Assembly (NCBI GenBank): GCA_025449115.1
Contig: JAHLKC010000052.1
Span: forward strand, 124,001-188,000
Origin: Chytridium lagenaria
Lineage: Eukaryota; Chytridiomycota; Chytridiomycetes; Chytridiales; Chytridiaceae
Length of the DNA stretch: 64,000 nt
Reading direction: 5' to 3'
The position numbers and the translations under genes are program-made. This document shows positions 1-11,919 of this stretch, one piece after another. Position 1 is the first letter of the stretch. Each line of letters opens with the position of its first letter. The notes under the pieces were generated by a model. It worked only from the letters and a program-made list of their open reading frames with translations. It was not told where the DNA came from and ran no database searches.

Positions 1-2779
1 CTTTAATCCTTGCTACCGGATTATCATAGATGGAATATTGACGAAAGTTGTTTTTTGATCATTTTTTGAAACATCATCCAGTAAGCGTGTCGTTCGCGAC
101 CATGCTACGATGGAGAACGTTTAATGTGTGCATGGAAAATAATGTATGAACTTTGCTTTACTTAGTGTGCTTTTTCCGTAATCATAAGCTCATGTTGTTT
201 CATATATTTTTTTTTCAAGCTCTTACACAGCGTCAAGAACAGGAAGCGATTTAAATGGCCAATTGCTTTATTCCACCTCACAAAGTAGCAATTCCAATCT
301 CGCTAAACCAGGTATTTATGCGATAAATTTATTCTCTTTTCTTTCTTATCGTTCTGGGAAGAAGGATATCAGCTCACAGCCTCATAGTATTTTCTTTCGG
401 CAATAGATTATTAAGCTTCAGGCTTAAACTGCTTACTCACTTGCCTCGCGTATATAAGATCTTGCTCATGAGGAAAAATCTGTCAACGTCGACACTTATG
501 CTGTCCTAGTTTTGGGACGATGTCCTCGCCCATGTTCGAGTTTTTGCCGTCGCGTGAGAAGTTATCTTCGCGTAAGCGGGTTACGATGACGAACGTGGTT
601 CCAACTAGACTAGCATTTTCTCGGCCGCTGATTTTCCGACGCATTTTTGCCCACCTGGCCTTGAAGTTTTGCGCCTTGCCGAATCTTAAGGTCTGCCTAT
701 TCATGACGTCCTTTTCACTTATAAGGCGGCGCTTTTTTGGTTTCAGGATATTTTAGAGATTAGTTTTGTTGACACTTTTTTATTTACACGTGTTATTAAC
801 GTATCATTCTTATAATTTATTATCTTCGTAGCTTGAGTTTAACTGATTTATATACCTTTTGATTAAACGACTGTTGTTCATTCTATTTTGAAGTGTTTTG
901 TTATTCTCTCGCATAATCATTTTATCAAGTTTATCGTTCTCTTCATTTGTAAACAGTGGTGTGTTTTGGTTTGCTTTTCAAAGGGGTTTACTCTTATTTC
1001 TTTTTTCTTCAAAATGCATGCAATAACGAACTGCGTTTGAATAAAGCGCTTTTGAAAAACATGACCATTAAGAATGCTGTGGCCATTTTTTGAACACATA
1101 TATGTCGCATCAAATGGCGGTGTTTAATCCCAAACTTTTTCTTTTGTTGACGTAATCCAGAACCCCCTGTGATCTCTGACCCACCGTTATCGATAGAAAG
1201 TACGCAATGCAGATGGATGCGGTTTTGAATGATGTTTTGTACAAAGTAATTACAAAATTTCAAACCTTTTACAAAAAGACCACCCCTGCTTATGGCATGC
1301 ATAGAAATGATACCGTCTGTACCCATCATTTATCGAATTCTTGAGATATCATGTAGCGGCATCCTTCTGCAAAGGTATGATTTCGTCTTTTTTTGTTTGG
1401 AATGGCGAGGCTTAAATCCGGTTGTGGTGGTGTTGTGGACCATCGGACGTGGAACATGCTATGGTGGTGCAATGAGGATATCGTCATCACTCCAGTTTAT
1501 ACAGACTATTGTGATGAATTGAGTAAAAGGAAGGAATGTTGTATGGCCGCCCTTGCTGGATTCGTTTGAGACAGACTTCACTTCTGGCTGGTCTTGTGGT
1601 GGATCAGGATGATCACTCGACCATATACTTTTACGTTCTGATGATATTGGAGGGAGTCCGAGCGCTGTTCCGTAGACGTCATAGTTTTTGGGGCCGTCTA
1701 CTTTACTAATGAGCTTCAACATTTTCTCTAATACTATGCACACTCGGGTCCGCCTTTCGCGACAATTACCTCTAAAGAAACCCACGGCATACCGTTACCT
1801 TATGCACACAACATGTTACGTGACAAGGTACGATGTTATGTTGTCTGTTTATGAGTAGCTTTCCCCCTAATTTAACATTCATAATTAATCATGCTATCTT
1901 TAACGTTGCAATTTTCGCTTGACTTGTTTAATGACCACCGATGGATTTCTTAATTTGTGCCTTAAATCGCCCGACTCGTCGACACGCACGAGATGTGGGT
2001 GGATTGGCGGTGTCTCGTGATTTCGCAGTCAAGTTTGCCCTTCAAGTGGATGCTCCTAGCAACAACCGATATGGATGAACGAATCTTTGATCAGAAATCA
2101 CCGCAAGCTTAACATTAACGAGTATGTTATCAGCCGGTTTGTGGAACTGGATAAGTTATCCTTCATCGAGGCTGCACGAAGTTCTCGACTAAATCATCTT
2201 TATTTTCCTATTATCGACCAGGTTTAAAACTTCCGCACGGCTCCATCGAAGTTCAAGCACTACTCAGTCGGCAGTCCTGGATCTTTCCATTCAATCATAC
2301 GCCACTTTTCGAACTCTCTCCAATCCCACTCGCAGAATTTATGGAGGATTTTGGGGCAAAGTCTGAGCTTCCTGTACGCCAAGCTGATGCCAGGATGACA
2401 CGGTACCGATGGATTTTTGCCATGGCCAGGAATCGAATCATTATCTTATACGGTTACTTCATCTTCATTCAATTTTTGAATTACCCACTTCTTTGAAGAC
2501 CTGTGAATCATAATCTATATTATTTGGCCTTAATCATTTCAGCATCTTTGAGCGTATCAACACCTCCAGCAAATGAACACGATTGCGACAACTTCTTTCC
2601 AAGTGTGAACATACCATACCTCTTACGTCTTGAATCTTCAGCTGTTATGCGAGATTATACTGTTTCCGAACAAATATGAAGGCATTTGAAGGACTGCCTT
2701 GAAAAACAACAATTTTCTTTAACTCTTCAAGTGAAAATCTCTGCCTAAACAAACATTTCTGTAGACGTTGTCAACAACG
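1..2779. other. AT-rich stretch without a confident gene
   Basis: Only short open frames are present. Two minus-strand frames (1459-1785, 108 aa; 1009-1329, 106 aa) overlap and could be fragments of one decayed gene, but I recognise no domain in either. I see no RNA gene, LTR or clear repeat here. Confidence 0.4.
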
Positions 2780-4987
2780 ATGCCCTCCGCGTCGAGATCC
2801 CACGACTTAATGTCGGATGAGATAAGGGCTGATGAGCTTGAGGCAGCAGGCCTCATGAAGTCATCGTTAACCATTGCCTCCGTACAATTGAGTGCGACCT
2901 GCTTGTAGAGGACGGTGGCTCTCGAGTCACCTTTACCCTTGCTGACAAGCAAGACTATCACCGCAAGCCACAAGTCGAAAAGACCCGAAAAGCGGTAAGC
3001 TTCTACGCACAATTAGTATACTTTCTTTTGTCATAAGCTGCACTGCTTCAACACATCATATGGATATATTTTCTTTTGTTCTAAACATTCGTTCTTCCAC
3101 CACAGGTTGCAAAGGTTCTCCAAGACTTCTCCACAACGGGTACATGGATTACTTGGAGGCGTACCAGACTCCTGCCTGTGGCGTCGTTTTTACCGAAAGG
3201 CGTTCTCCAGATGTCGGTGCCGAGGGACAAGGTGGGCGTGCTTCCTTTCCATTTTGTTTAGCTCTTCTCCACGCCACTTTTTGTGTGACATATTGACCTG
3301 GGGTTGCTCCTGCCACCCTCTCACCCGTTGGGCTTTGATAGGCCCAAAGTGCATTTTTGTTGTGATTCCATACACAGTATTCGCACCATTCGTTCCGCTT
3401 CTACTTTTCTTTATTTATACGGTCTACTCTGCTATTATTTTTACTCAACATTTTGATGCATTTATATCGCATACAGCTATTCCCGTGATGGAGCAGGTGA
3501 TCGAGGAGCCCATTCAGCTCGCTGCCGCTCCAGTCGGCGCAGTGGCTAGCGACTACGCTTCCTCAAGCACCTGTGCGACACGGGCTTCAAGTCCTGACAT
3601 GGATCTGGACCAAAACAGTGATCTCGCTGTCGGGAACGACGAAGGGCTCCCTGCAGCACCCGTGCCTCTTCTCCAGTTATTACCGAGGAGGTGGTAAGAT
3701 CCAGCTGGCGCGGAGCCTGTCGTCGCAGCCCGCCGGCAATTCTGCCCGTGGAGGGCTTGGCTGATCACTTGGATGACGACTCGTCTACTTTGTACTCGCG
3801 AGACTCTATCAATGAGGCCACAGAGTTGGAGCGCGGACGGTGAGATTGAGGACATTCAGGCCAACGGCAGAAAGAACGGCTGGAGAAGATGACGTCAGTA
3901 GTGAGGCGACATTGTACGAAAATGAAGTCATTGAAGATGACATCGAGGATGACATCGAAGATGAAGAAGAAAACATGCAACCTGAACGTGAGTGGCTTGA
4001 GTGTGCTCGTGTAGGTTTTAATCTTTTTACAGCGGTGCCGGATTTTAACTTCCACACTGTCGAAGGAAGGGAGTGGCTCGACACCCACTCAAGCGAACAC
4101 GCCGAAATAAGTTGGATTCTGACCTTATAGATACTGAAGAAGGTATGTATTTGATACACCAAGAGAAAGTTAATCCTTTCCTTCTTGCAGAGCTGGCGCT
4201 TCGCAAAGTGGATTTCGAGGATAGAGGTTTGTATATAATTTTTCACCATCACCTTGTGAGACACTTTTTAACATAATATGACCATTTGACAGCTACCAGG
4301 AAAGCGATGGGCTTTCCCAAGTGCTCACCCAACAGTTTATCGAATACAAGATTCACGATCGGCTGCTTTTGGTCTATTGTTCCAGAGGGAGGTGAGATCT
4401 TCACGCGATAGGTTGTTTCTGATACGACTTTAGACATCCCTCGAGCTGAGCGCTTGTCGACTCATGAAATTGAGATCTTTAGGATTCAAAGAGGACTGAA
4501 AAAGGAAGATGAAGATGTTGTGAAAAGTGACTATGGTGATGATGATGAGAATGAGAAGATGGATGATGAAGCGCAAAAGCCTTCCTCTTCCAACAGGAGG
4601 AAACGTAAGAACAATTCAACATATTCTTCTTTCATCTAATCATAATGATTTCTATATAGGTCAGGATGACGACGACGACAACTCTTCCGACCGTCCAGCT
4701 ACTCGTCGTAGAGTGGCTGACGAAAGTGAGCAGAACGGTGATGAAGCTTCAAGACCTTCATCATCTAAAAGGAAGCGTACGTCTTCCTGACTTTTTCATA
4801 TTTCTCATAATTATTGTTGTATAGGCGAGGAAGACGACGGTGGCAGTTCTGACCGCTCCGCCCTCGTCCTAGGGTTAATGAAGACTCCCAGCTGGAGGTG
4901 CAGCAGGCACTTCCTGTGATGGCACACGAGCCCGAGCCCGCCATCGTGCTTGCCCCAACTCCCCTTTACTCCGACTGCATGTGCTAG
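2780..4987 (+). CDS. Uncharacterised acidic, multi-exon protein (probably nuclear)
   Basis: No family recognised. A frame opens at the ATG at 2780, shifts by one base near 2870-2885, and continues through a conserved-looking block ending in a basic/aromatic segment (residues like TWITWRRTRLLPVASF, about 3105-3230). Several short GT..AG introns follow, at about 3232-3480, 4009-4031, 4142-4190, 4605-4660 and 4780-4823. The later exons are strongly acidic (runs of D/E at 3925-3975, 4500-4570, 4668-4690) alternating with K/R patches such as SSSKRKR and NRRKR, a composition typical of nuclear chromatin or RNA-binding proteins. The exons at 4661-4779 and from 4824 are paralogous repeats: (D/E)DD..SSDR....R.RV..(D/E)S. 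Comparing them shows a one-base frame change near 4858. The last frame stops at TAG 4985-4987. Exon borders are inferred by eye; function is unknown. Confidence 0.45.
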
Positions 4988-7900
4988 ACGCACAATGCGC
5001 TGGCTCAGGAAGATTCAGAGGCTTTGGGGGCCAAACGCGCGTCGCTAGTGAGCGTGTGGGTTTGGGTTTTGAGTTTCGTTTCGTTCGATTTTATATTTAA
5101 CTTCAGTATAATTATGCTCCACCTGTTTAATATTTCTCTTTCTTATTTATCTGTTTATTCACTCGATGCAAACTTTTTGCATTTTTTTTTTACTTTAACT
5201 TGTTTTGCCTTTGAGTGTTCGTGGTTTTGGAGAGGGTTTGAAGTCGTCGCTGTTTGAATATTTTTTTCGGTTGTGGAGTTCTCTGCATGTTTACGGTTTT
5301 AGAGGGGTCTCTTTTTTTGAATGCGCGAAGGCGTTTTATTTATCCCTTTGTTTTAGTTGTTACGTTATGATTCAGTTTTATGACATTTCTTCTTAGGTCA
5401 TATGCACTGGCTTCATGTGGGGGTTTTATGTTTTTTGGAGGGTTTCGTTCTTAGGCCATTCATTCTGTTGCAGAATTTTGCTGCGCTTATTTTTTCTACT
5501 TCGCGATAGGGTTATGCGAATTTCCCTTTTTGGTGTTATGGATGGGTTTTACGGGTTTTTTTATTTGGTTTGCTGCGCCGGGTTTTTCTTCAAAGGCCAG
5601 ATGTGGGTTGTTATTTGTTAGTTCTTTTGGTTTAAGTTGTGGTGGAAGATCGGCGAGTTTTGAGGGGAATACTTGAGAGACGGTGATGCGCTTTAGTGGT
5701 ACATTGGTGGTGGACTTCACCATCTCCGATGCCGCGATAGCGTAGCCATCATTTGCATATAGTTTAAGTATGTGATACGCGTTTGTCTGATCACTAATGT
5801 GTTAGGAGGTTTTGATTTGTCTGTAAAATGTCTTGATGTTGAAGGGGGCTGGTATTTTTCAATGTTATCAATTAGATAGGTATTAGAGTAATAGAGGTGA
5901 GGGTTTTGACTGTGTAATTTGTAGTATGTTATTTTTTCTCATGTACAGCGTCATTAGTTTCAAGTATGTTGATGTTTGAGGGTGGTCGATGTAGATGTCG
6001 TCATGAGGCTTTTTAGAGGGGCAGTATGAACATTGTTGTGATCCGCAATTTTAGTATGACGTGGTGAGTATGTGACGGAGTTATGGATTACTTACTTCTT
6101 GTTAGTTAAATTATAGATTGGGTGTTGACAAAACAACGGTTAGTATCAACGTTCTCCGGCGAGCCATATAGTAAAGGCAGACACATGGACTGAGAAAGTA
6201 CAGGTATACTCAGTCAAATTCTTTTTATACAAACTGTTGTTTCTAGTAATTCGCAAGCTGAAGCTCTGCGGTATCAGTATTTATGCCTGCTTTCGTGTAA
6301 GCTGAAGGAGAGAAGATGCCCTGTTTACTTCATAAGGTATCTTCATATTATTTACTTTTTTTTTTTGCATTATTCTGACCAGCGTTGTTACTTCAGTTGA
6401 CGAGCATGGTTTCTCGAGGATAAAAAGTTCATTTCCCGATGAAACACCGGAGGGATAGCGCTATTTTAGTGACATCCACGGTTAAAATATGAGGTCTAAG
6501 GCTACTTTTGGTAAGTGCTTGTTGCATCCAATTCCATTAACATGTGTAATATCTTCAGCTCCATCAAGCTTTAGACCTGGCTCGATCAACTTTGAAAGTA
6601 TAGAGGGTATCTGTGGATGATGCAATTATAGAGCTGTGAATCACTGCCGGGGCACTGAGGGACCGAGGCTACACGTGATCCTACTGCAGCCGTGATCTCG
6701 TTTCGCCACAGTGCCGTGCATGATTAATGCAGTATTTGATGCATTGCGTACGCATATCTATATATGGAAGTCATTCTGGCAAGAGAAGTATGACAATATT
6801 GTAACAACGCGATCGTTGTGAAGTACAGCAATATTCAACCACGGTAAACAGTTTTATTTCTTCACGTAATATAACATTAAGTAGGTCATATTTGTCTCTC
6901 GAAAATCAAACTTTCGATTGAGACACCGGAGGGATGCTGCCGATCCGGTTAGTATCCACGGCATAAAGGCGGGTTCTGGATATTCGTGTGGTATGTACAA
7001 TGTGTCAAGTCCGAATTATCGATACCTAACCGCCTGTTTTAGTTTTTCGAAATTCAGCTCCCTACATGACTTGCCGGTTAAGAAACTGCGTTGTCTACCC
7101 TCTTACAGTCCGTTCACTCGCTCTACTTCTTACATGGATTTGGTTGGACTCTCGTGACTTCAAGAAACTCTTTTGTCGGATCGAACAATTTCGCGGCCTC
7201 TTTTCACCGCTCTTCCTTGTATTTCTTAACGTTACAGCTTTAAGAGGTATTTCTTCTTACTTTCGCGTTATCAACAGACTTTTAGATTCCGAGCTGATGT
7301 TTTAAGCAGAGTCAAATTGTTGATGTGATACTATAAGGATTGAGCGTCACCCTCCGCATTCAACGTTGGCATCCGATGTATGAGTAAGTCTCATTTTCTT
7401 TACAGTTCTGACGTTAGCAGGGATGATAGAGCATATGAGCCCGCATCAAAGAGTTTGGAGCGATATGGTCAAAAACGTGAATCAACCCAACTGTTGTCAA
7501 GCATTATACTAAAGAGATTTCGGCAACTCGCGTGTGGAGGCAAGGATCTGCTGTCATCATTGTGTTTTTTTGGAGTTCTTTTGGGGGTTATTTATTCCTT
7601 TTGTGAATTCAGTTTTCGTGTGTGTGATGTATGCCATGATCCCTTTCGTGATATGTGTTGATTTCATTTTTGATCTTGTTTTATTTTATTTTTTTAAAGC
7701 GGCTAAAGGCACTTGAGCGCTCCAACCCCAAACTCCTCTGGCCCTTTTATTTTACCTTTACGGCATACTTTACTTATGACGTCGCCTTAATAGATGGATT
7801 TTTGGTTACCAAATGTATAGCGATGCTTTTAACAGGGAAGAAAAAAAAAATTAGACCCTATCCAGAGCAAAATGGGACACAGCACGATCATGGATTTATC

Positions 7901-8130
7901 ACCATCGAGCATTGATACAAAGTCTCTTCACAAAAGGCTCCTCCATTATAGCATTCAGTCACGGCACCGGCTGTGTTGGTACGTATCGCAAGATTTGACA
8001 TTTGCGTCGATCATGATCCATTCGGTTCTTCAAGAGCCTACTCTAGAGCTGTATATCGCAACTTGAGGAACGAAGGCACGGTCAATTTCCCTGCGACCGT
8101 TTGCTTTTCTCTCCGGCCGTCTCCTATATA
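4988..8130. other. AT-rich intergenic stretch, no gene seen
   Basis: T-rich DNA with short unrelated frames only. The one structure noticed is a short direct repeat centred on ACACCGGAGGGAT near 6443 and 6922. Confidence 0.4.
6418..6963 (+). repeat. Pair of diverged ~50-bp direct repeats
   Basis: Two segments (about 6425-6482 and 6908-6963) share TTTC.CGAT..GA.ACACCGGAGGGAT and, 20-25 bases on, TATCCACGG or CATCCACGG. They are about 480 bp apart. They may be relics of a duplicated exon or element. No function is proposed. Confidence 0.35.
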
Positions 8131-8139
8131 CTTTGATTC

Positions 8140-8390
8140 ATGTTGATACGTGTATCCAAATTGAGGCTTGCTGTCGTCCGGGTAGGACTAGAAAGATGCG
8201 TGATCGAGGTGGCCTATGACGGTGTACAAGAGTCCCATGCAAGTCTCGGTGCTCCAATCGTAGCGAATTATGCATTCACCGAATTTCATGGGGGAGGGTT
8301 TCCCATGTGTCTTGCCGCGACGGCCAACTGAATAAAACTGATGTCGTGTTTGCGTTGCCAGGTACAAAGCCACATTTAACTAATTTATAC
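8140..8390 (-). mobile_element. Decayed Ty1/copia pol fragment (RT C-terminus/RNase H start)
   Basis: On the minus strand the translation keeps the landmarks LYLATQTR, HGKPS, a YDWST-like match to YVWST, LLYT and SDPDDSK in order. These are collinear with the full copia element in this window at about 48370-48610. The nucleotide strings TTTCCCATGTGTCTTGCCGC and CTTGCTGTCGTC are shared. The frame is broken by indels and there are no flanking LTRs, so this is an old 5'/3'-truncated copy. The homology tapers off beyond about 8390. Confidence 0.7.
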
Positions 8391-8852
8391 GCGCTCTTGC
8401 TTTCATCGATTTGCAACCTTGCTACGGCTATGTCTGAATGAAAGATGCTGGGTCTAGCCAATATATGAACGTGGGCGGTAAGGTAATGCGGTGTTCCAAG
8501 ATACAGGCGCGCGCTTGCAGCATGAGCATTAGCACCACAGCCACTTGATATAACAGCCAGTTGATGTATCCCACTAATGTCTCGTGGAGGGAGAAACAAT
8601 GGATAAGTTACGTGTGAGGACCAGTATTCATATTAACCATTTTTGCACGTTTTACTACTAGATATAAATATTTGATCGCTCCAGCTCCTGTCGTGCTAAT
8701 GTAAACTGCAGCACCTCTCAAAAAACCAAAAAAAATTTCACCCATAATTCGATATAAGAGCATTGGGTATATACCCAGGCATCAAGGTATATCTGAGTTA
8801 AAGCACTAACTCACCATCTGTTTTTCGGTTTTTTTCTTGAGTCCATCATCTG

Positions 8853-10833
8853 TTGCTTCGTCACAGCTTCCACCACCGCAGTCCCTCTCAACGTCTATCC
8901 CTCCACGCCACCGGCACCTCCCTCGTCTTCCTCTCTTCCTATGCCGCAACCCGTCTCCCACCAAAATCCAACGCAATCCCCTCCAGCTCCGCTCAACGCA
9001 ACCCTGCCTTGACCCACTCGAGAGCGCACACAAAAGACAGACTTGAACGGGACAACTTCCATGCACTGTATATTGCGTTTCTTGTAGAGTACCAATCCAC
9101 CGACATTTAATCATCCTCCGACGACTGGGAATCCGGGGAAGAAGGACAAATTGAGGCCGTGCAAACTTCATGACCATGTCGGGAAGTTGAGAACCCACCA
9201 TCATATCACGGAAAGAAGATTATGCATTCTCATTATTTGGAGCTGTTTAAAGAGTATAAAGGAGTTGCGCAAGTAAGATTTCGGCCTTTTCTCCTAAATG
9301 GTTTTATGACAGCTTTTTTTTTCTTTGTTTGGATCTTCAGTCTGTCCGATAGTAACTGCCGGCAGTAAAGTTTAATATCGTCTGTATTCATCTAGATCAA
9401 GGCATGGTCTGATGTGGCCAGACGTGTGGGTTACGATCCCAAGGAAGCAATATTGCAGCAAGGATAAAGAACTGGATTGAATTCAACCACCTCAACTCAT
9501 TTTACGACTACCTTCTTGGCATACCAAATTCCTTTTTTTACTGGAAAAGTTCCTCGGAGCTCGATGGCTCCCACTGATACTGAAGAGGAAGTCAATCAGG
9601 TCATCAGTTCATTTTGGCGAAGACTGGACCTCAGGCGAGAGAGACTATGAAAATGAAAAGACTGAGAAGGGACCAGGAAGCTATAAATAGGGTGCTGGAA
9701 GAGGCTACAAGGCCGCGGGGGGAGACGGGTGAGGCTCCTGTACAGAGAACCCCATTACCTCATCTCCCTAGTCGCGTTTCATCGGCAAAGAATGGGGCTG
9801 CCAAAAAAACTAGAGATCCAGTGATCGATGGGGCATGGATTCTTCGTCGAGTTCCGAAGATGATTCGGATAACTCTTCATCGTCTTCTGGATCATCATCA
9901 GAGTCTGAGGATGAGTGGAGGATATGCAGCGACCTTCACGGCATACGCCTTCCGTGCCTCGCCGAGTTCCTCAACCTGCATATATCCCTGTAACTTCCCC
10001 GGCGGCTGCTGTGGTTGCCTTGCCGCAAATAATGCAAGTCCAGTCTGGCCCTAGGAGACCTGCACCTCTTCTTGACTCTGAGATTAGGATTTTGAGTGAA
10101 GTAGAAGAGGCACTGCGCATGCCTATCCTGAACCAATCTCCATCCATTTTCGCCCTTCCCAGCCCGCCGAGCATCCTCTTCATCAATGGACGTGGATAAC
10201 CCCGGAACCGCACTCGTCCTCTCCTCTAAATCTCATAACGCCGAAGAACACGAATACAGCACCTTCCTCGTCTCCTCAGCCTCAACACGACTCACTGAAC
10301 TCGCAAACGACTTTGAGCGAATTCGTGACCTAGCTGTGTCCAGTGGCATCATGGATGCTCCTGGGCCACTTGGTTTACATTTTGGGCAGGGCGACGAAAC
10401 GGCAGTTGATCATGGATCTGTACTACGCGCTGTGCGCTTCCCATCGTTGCCCGATTACCTACCCCCTGCGCCTGTTGTGCATGTGGGACTATGACGGACC
10501 CTGTCTTGCCAAAGCGGGGCTGTCGCTGAAAGCGGGGCTATTGCTGAAAGCGGTGGGGATCTGGAGATTGTGGAGAAACTTGAAGCGCAAAATCGGGAAT
10601 TGAGAGATGGGGTTGCATTGCTGATGGAAGTTCTTTTGAAACAAGGGACGGTTGTGGAGGGGTTGAGGGGACGGCTTGTGGAGCCTGGGAGTGCAGGGGT
10701 TGGGAGTGGGCGGGGTGTCGAAATGGAGGATTGGTTGAGGTGGAAGAGGGATTTGACAAAAGTGTTAGATAGTATGCCGTCACCTCCGCCGCCTGTTGTT
10801 TTGGTGCCGGCTGTGGCGGAGGACGAGGCTTGA
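8853..10833 (+). CDS. Abp2-like (ARS-binding protein 2 family) DNA-binding protein
   Basis: The N-terminal S/P-rich region is followed by NFHALYIAFLVEYQ, then PPSYHGKKIMHSHYLELF, then an intron (GTAAGA at 9271 to TAG 9395). Next come IKAWSDVARRVGY, AARIKNWIEFNHLNSFYDYL and LGIPNSFF. That series (AYI.F, PPs..GK, elF, IK.W..lA..lG, .R.k.W...h...f.dYLlg.p) matches the fungal Abp2 domain, a putative replication-origin/DNA-binding fold. Downstream are a basic patch (MKMKRLRRD, likely NLS), a Ser/Asp-rich stretch (9836-9900) and a C-terminal coiled coil (EIVEKLEAQNRELRDGVALL, 10556-10620) ending at TGA 10833. Several one-base frame changes (near 9172, 9555, 9905, 10180, 10492) separate the blocks, so exon borders and start are uncertain. 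DNA binding is inferred from the family. Confidence 0.6.
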
Positions 10834-11213
10834 TGGGTTATCTTGTTGTTTTCTTTTATTTTCTTTTATTGTTTTTTTTGTTATATTTTGCTTAGCAGCT
10901 GGGTATTGTATTGTGTAATTCCAGGGCTTCCTTGTTGCATATTCTGACTCCATTTTTTCTTTATATATATAATTTTTGTTATAGGAGGGGGGCTGTTGTC
11001 GTCGTCAATCCTTACCTTCCTTCCGTTGACCCCCCTCTTCGTATAGTACTCTCTTTTGTTATCCTACTGGCTTTCTCTTACTTTAAAAAGCCATGGGTTG
11101 CTGTATTTAATAAATTGACGAACCGGCTTTGTCCGGCTTTTAGCCTTTTTGTTTTGCTTTCTTACTTTGCTCTGCTCCCTACTCTAAACAACTTGTCATC
11201 AACTTGAACCAAA
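10834..11213. other. Short intergenic T-rich spacer
   Basis: T-rich spacer between two plus-strand genes. No feature is supported beyond a likely 3' UTR for the upstream gene and a promoter for the downstream one. Confidence 0.4.
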
Positions 11214-11782
11214 ATGATTGCATGCCGAAGAATCCTGTCTGGACCTTTCATCACCCAAAGACTGCTATCAAGACCATTCTCCACAGATCCACCCATCAAT
11301 GATCCCCAATACCGCCCATCCCTAAAACCAAACAACCCATCGAAATCCTTGATCAAGACCTCGAAGAAAAGTTTATAAAAGTACCCTAATCGCCTTACCG
11401 CAAACTTACTTGACGCAAAAAGGTTCGGTCCAGGTGGACAAAAAATCAACAAACGTTCCAACTGTGTTCAGCTTCGTCATATCCCTACAAACCTCAGTGT
11501 AGAGTACGAAGTCCACTCTATTTTCTAAACACCTTATTGATTGTAAGTTAGTGTCAACGATTTAGGGATTTGACGGCGAATCGAAAAGAGGCGAGGAAAC
11601 TGTTAAAGCTGAAAGTGGATGAATTTTTAAATGGGGAGTTGAGCGTGAGGGGTATTAGGATTGCAAAGGAACAAAAAAGGAAACGGAAGCAGGCACAGAG
11701 GAGTAAAAAGAAGGGGGAGGCGGAGGAGGAGGATGAGACGAAAGATGGAGGTAGTGATGGCGATGGGTCGTCTCTGAAATAA
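11214..11782 (+). CDS. Mitochondrial RF-1-domain peptide release factor-like protein (MTRFR/Rso55 type)
   Basis: The N-terminus (MIACRRILSGPFITQRLLSR) is Arg-rich without acidic residues, as in a mitochondrial presequence. The block ILDQDLEEKF precedes FGPGGQKINKRSNCVQLRHI, which contains the GGQ motif that triggers ester hydrolysis on the ribosome. A downstream exon gives TANRKEARKLLKLKVDEFLN and a Lys/Arg-rich tail of about 45 residues (KEQKRKRKQAQRSKKK). This order and the lack of a codon-recognition domain fit the C12orf65/Rso55 group, which rescues stalled mitoribosomes. There are probably two short introns: donor at about 11370 or 11380 with acceptor at about 11422, and a second between about 11500 and 11566. 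One base appears to be missing near 11331-11336, where the presequence frame and the LEEKF frame meet. The gene converges on the ABC transporter. Confidence 0.75.
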
Positions 11783-11919
11783 GCGAATTATATTTTTATT
11801 TCAAATTAATTATTCAGAGGATTGTATTTATTATAACGAATATAGAAAAAAAATATGGTAAATAATGAAAGTCGTTTATCAGTCAGAAACATATATAATC
11901 CCATTCATATATGTCCTCG

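Noticed and set aside
2719..3012. 97-aa minus-strand frame
   Set aside because: Overlaps plus-strand coding blocks that continue across a plausible intron; no domain recognised on the minus strand.
6905..6945. ETPEG motif resembling the RNA polymerase second-largest-subunit signature
   Set aside because: The surrounding residues (no CG.LVKN continuation, immediate stops) do not fit; chance match within the repeated block.
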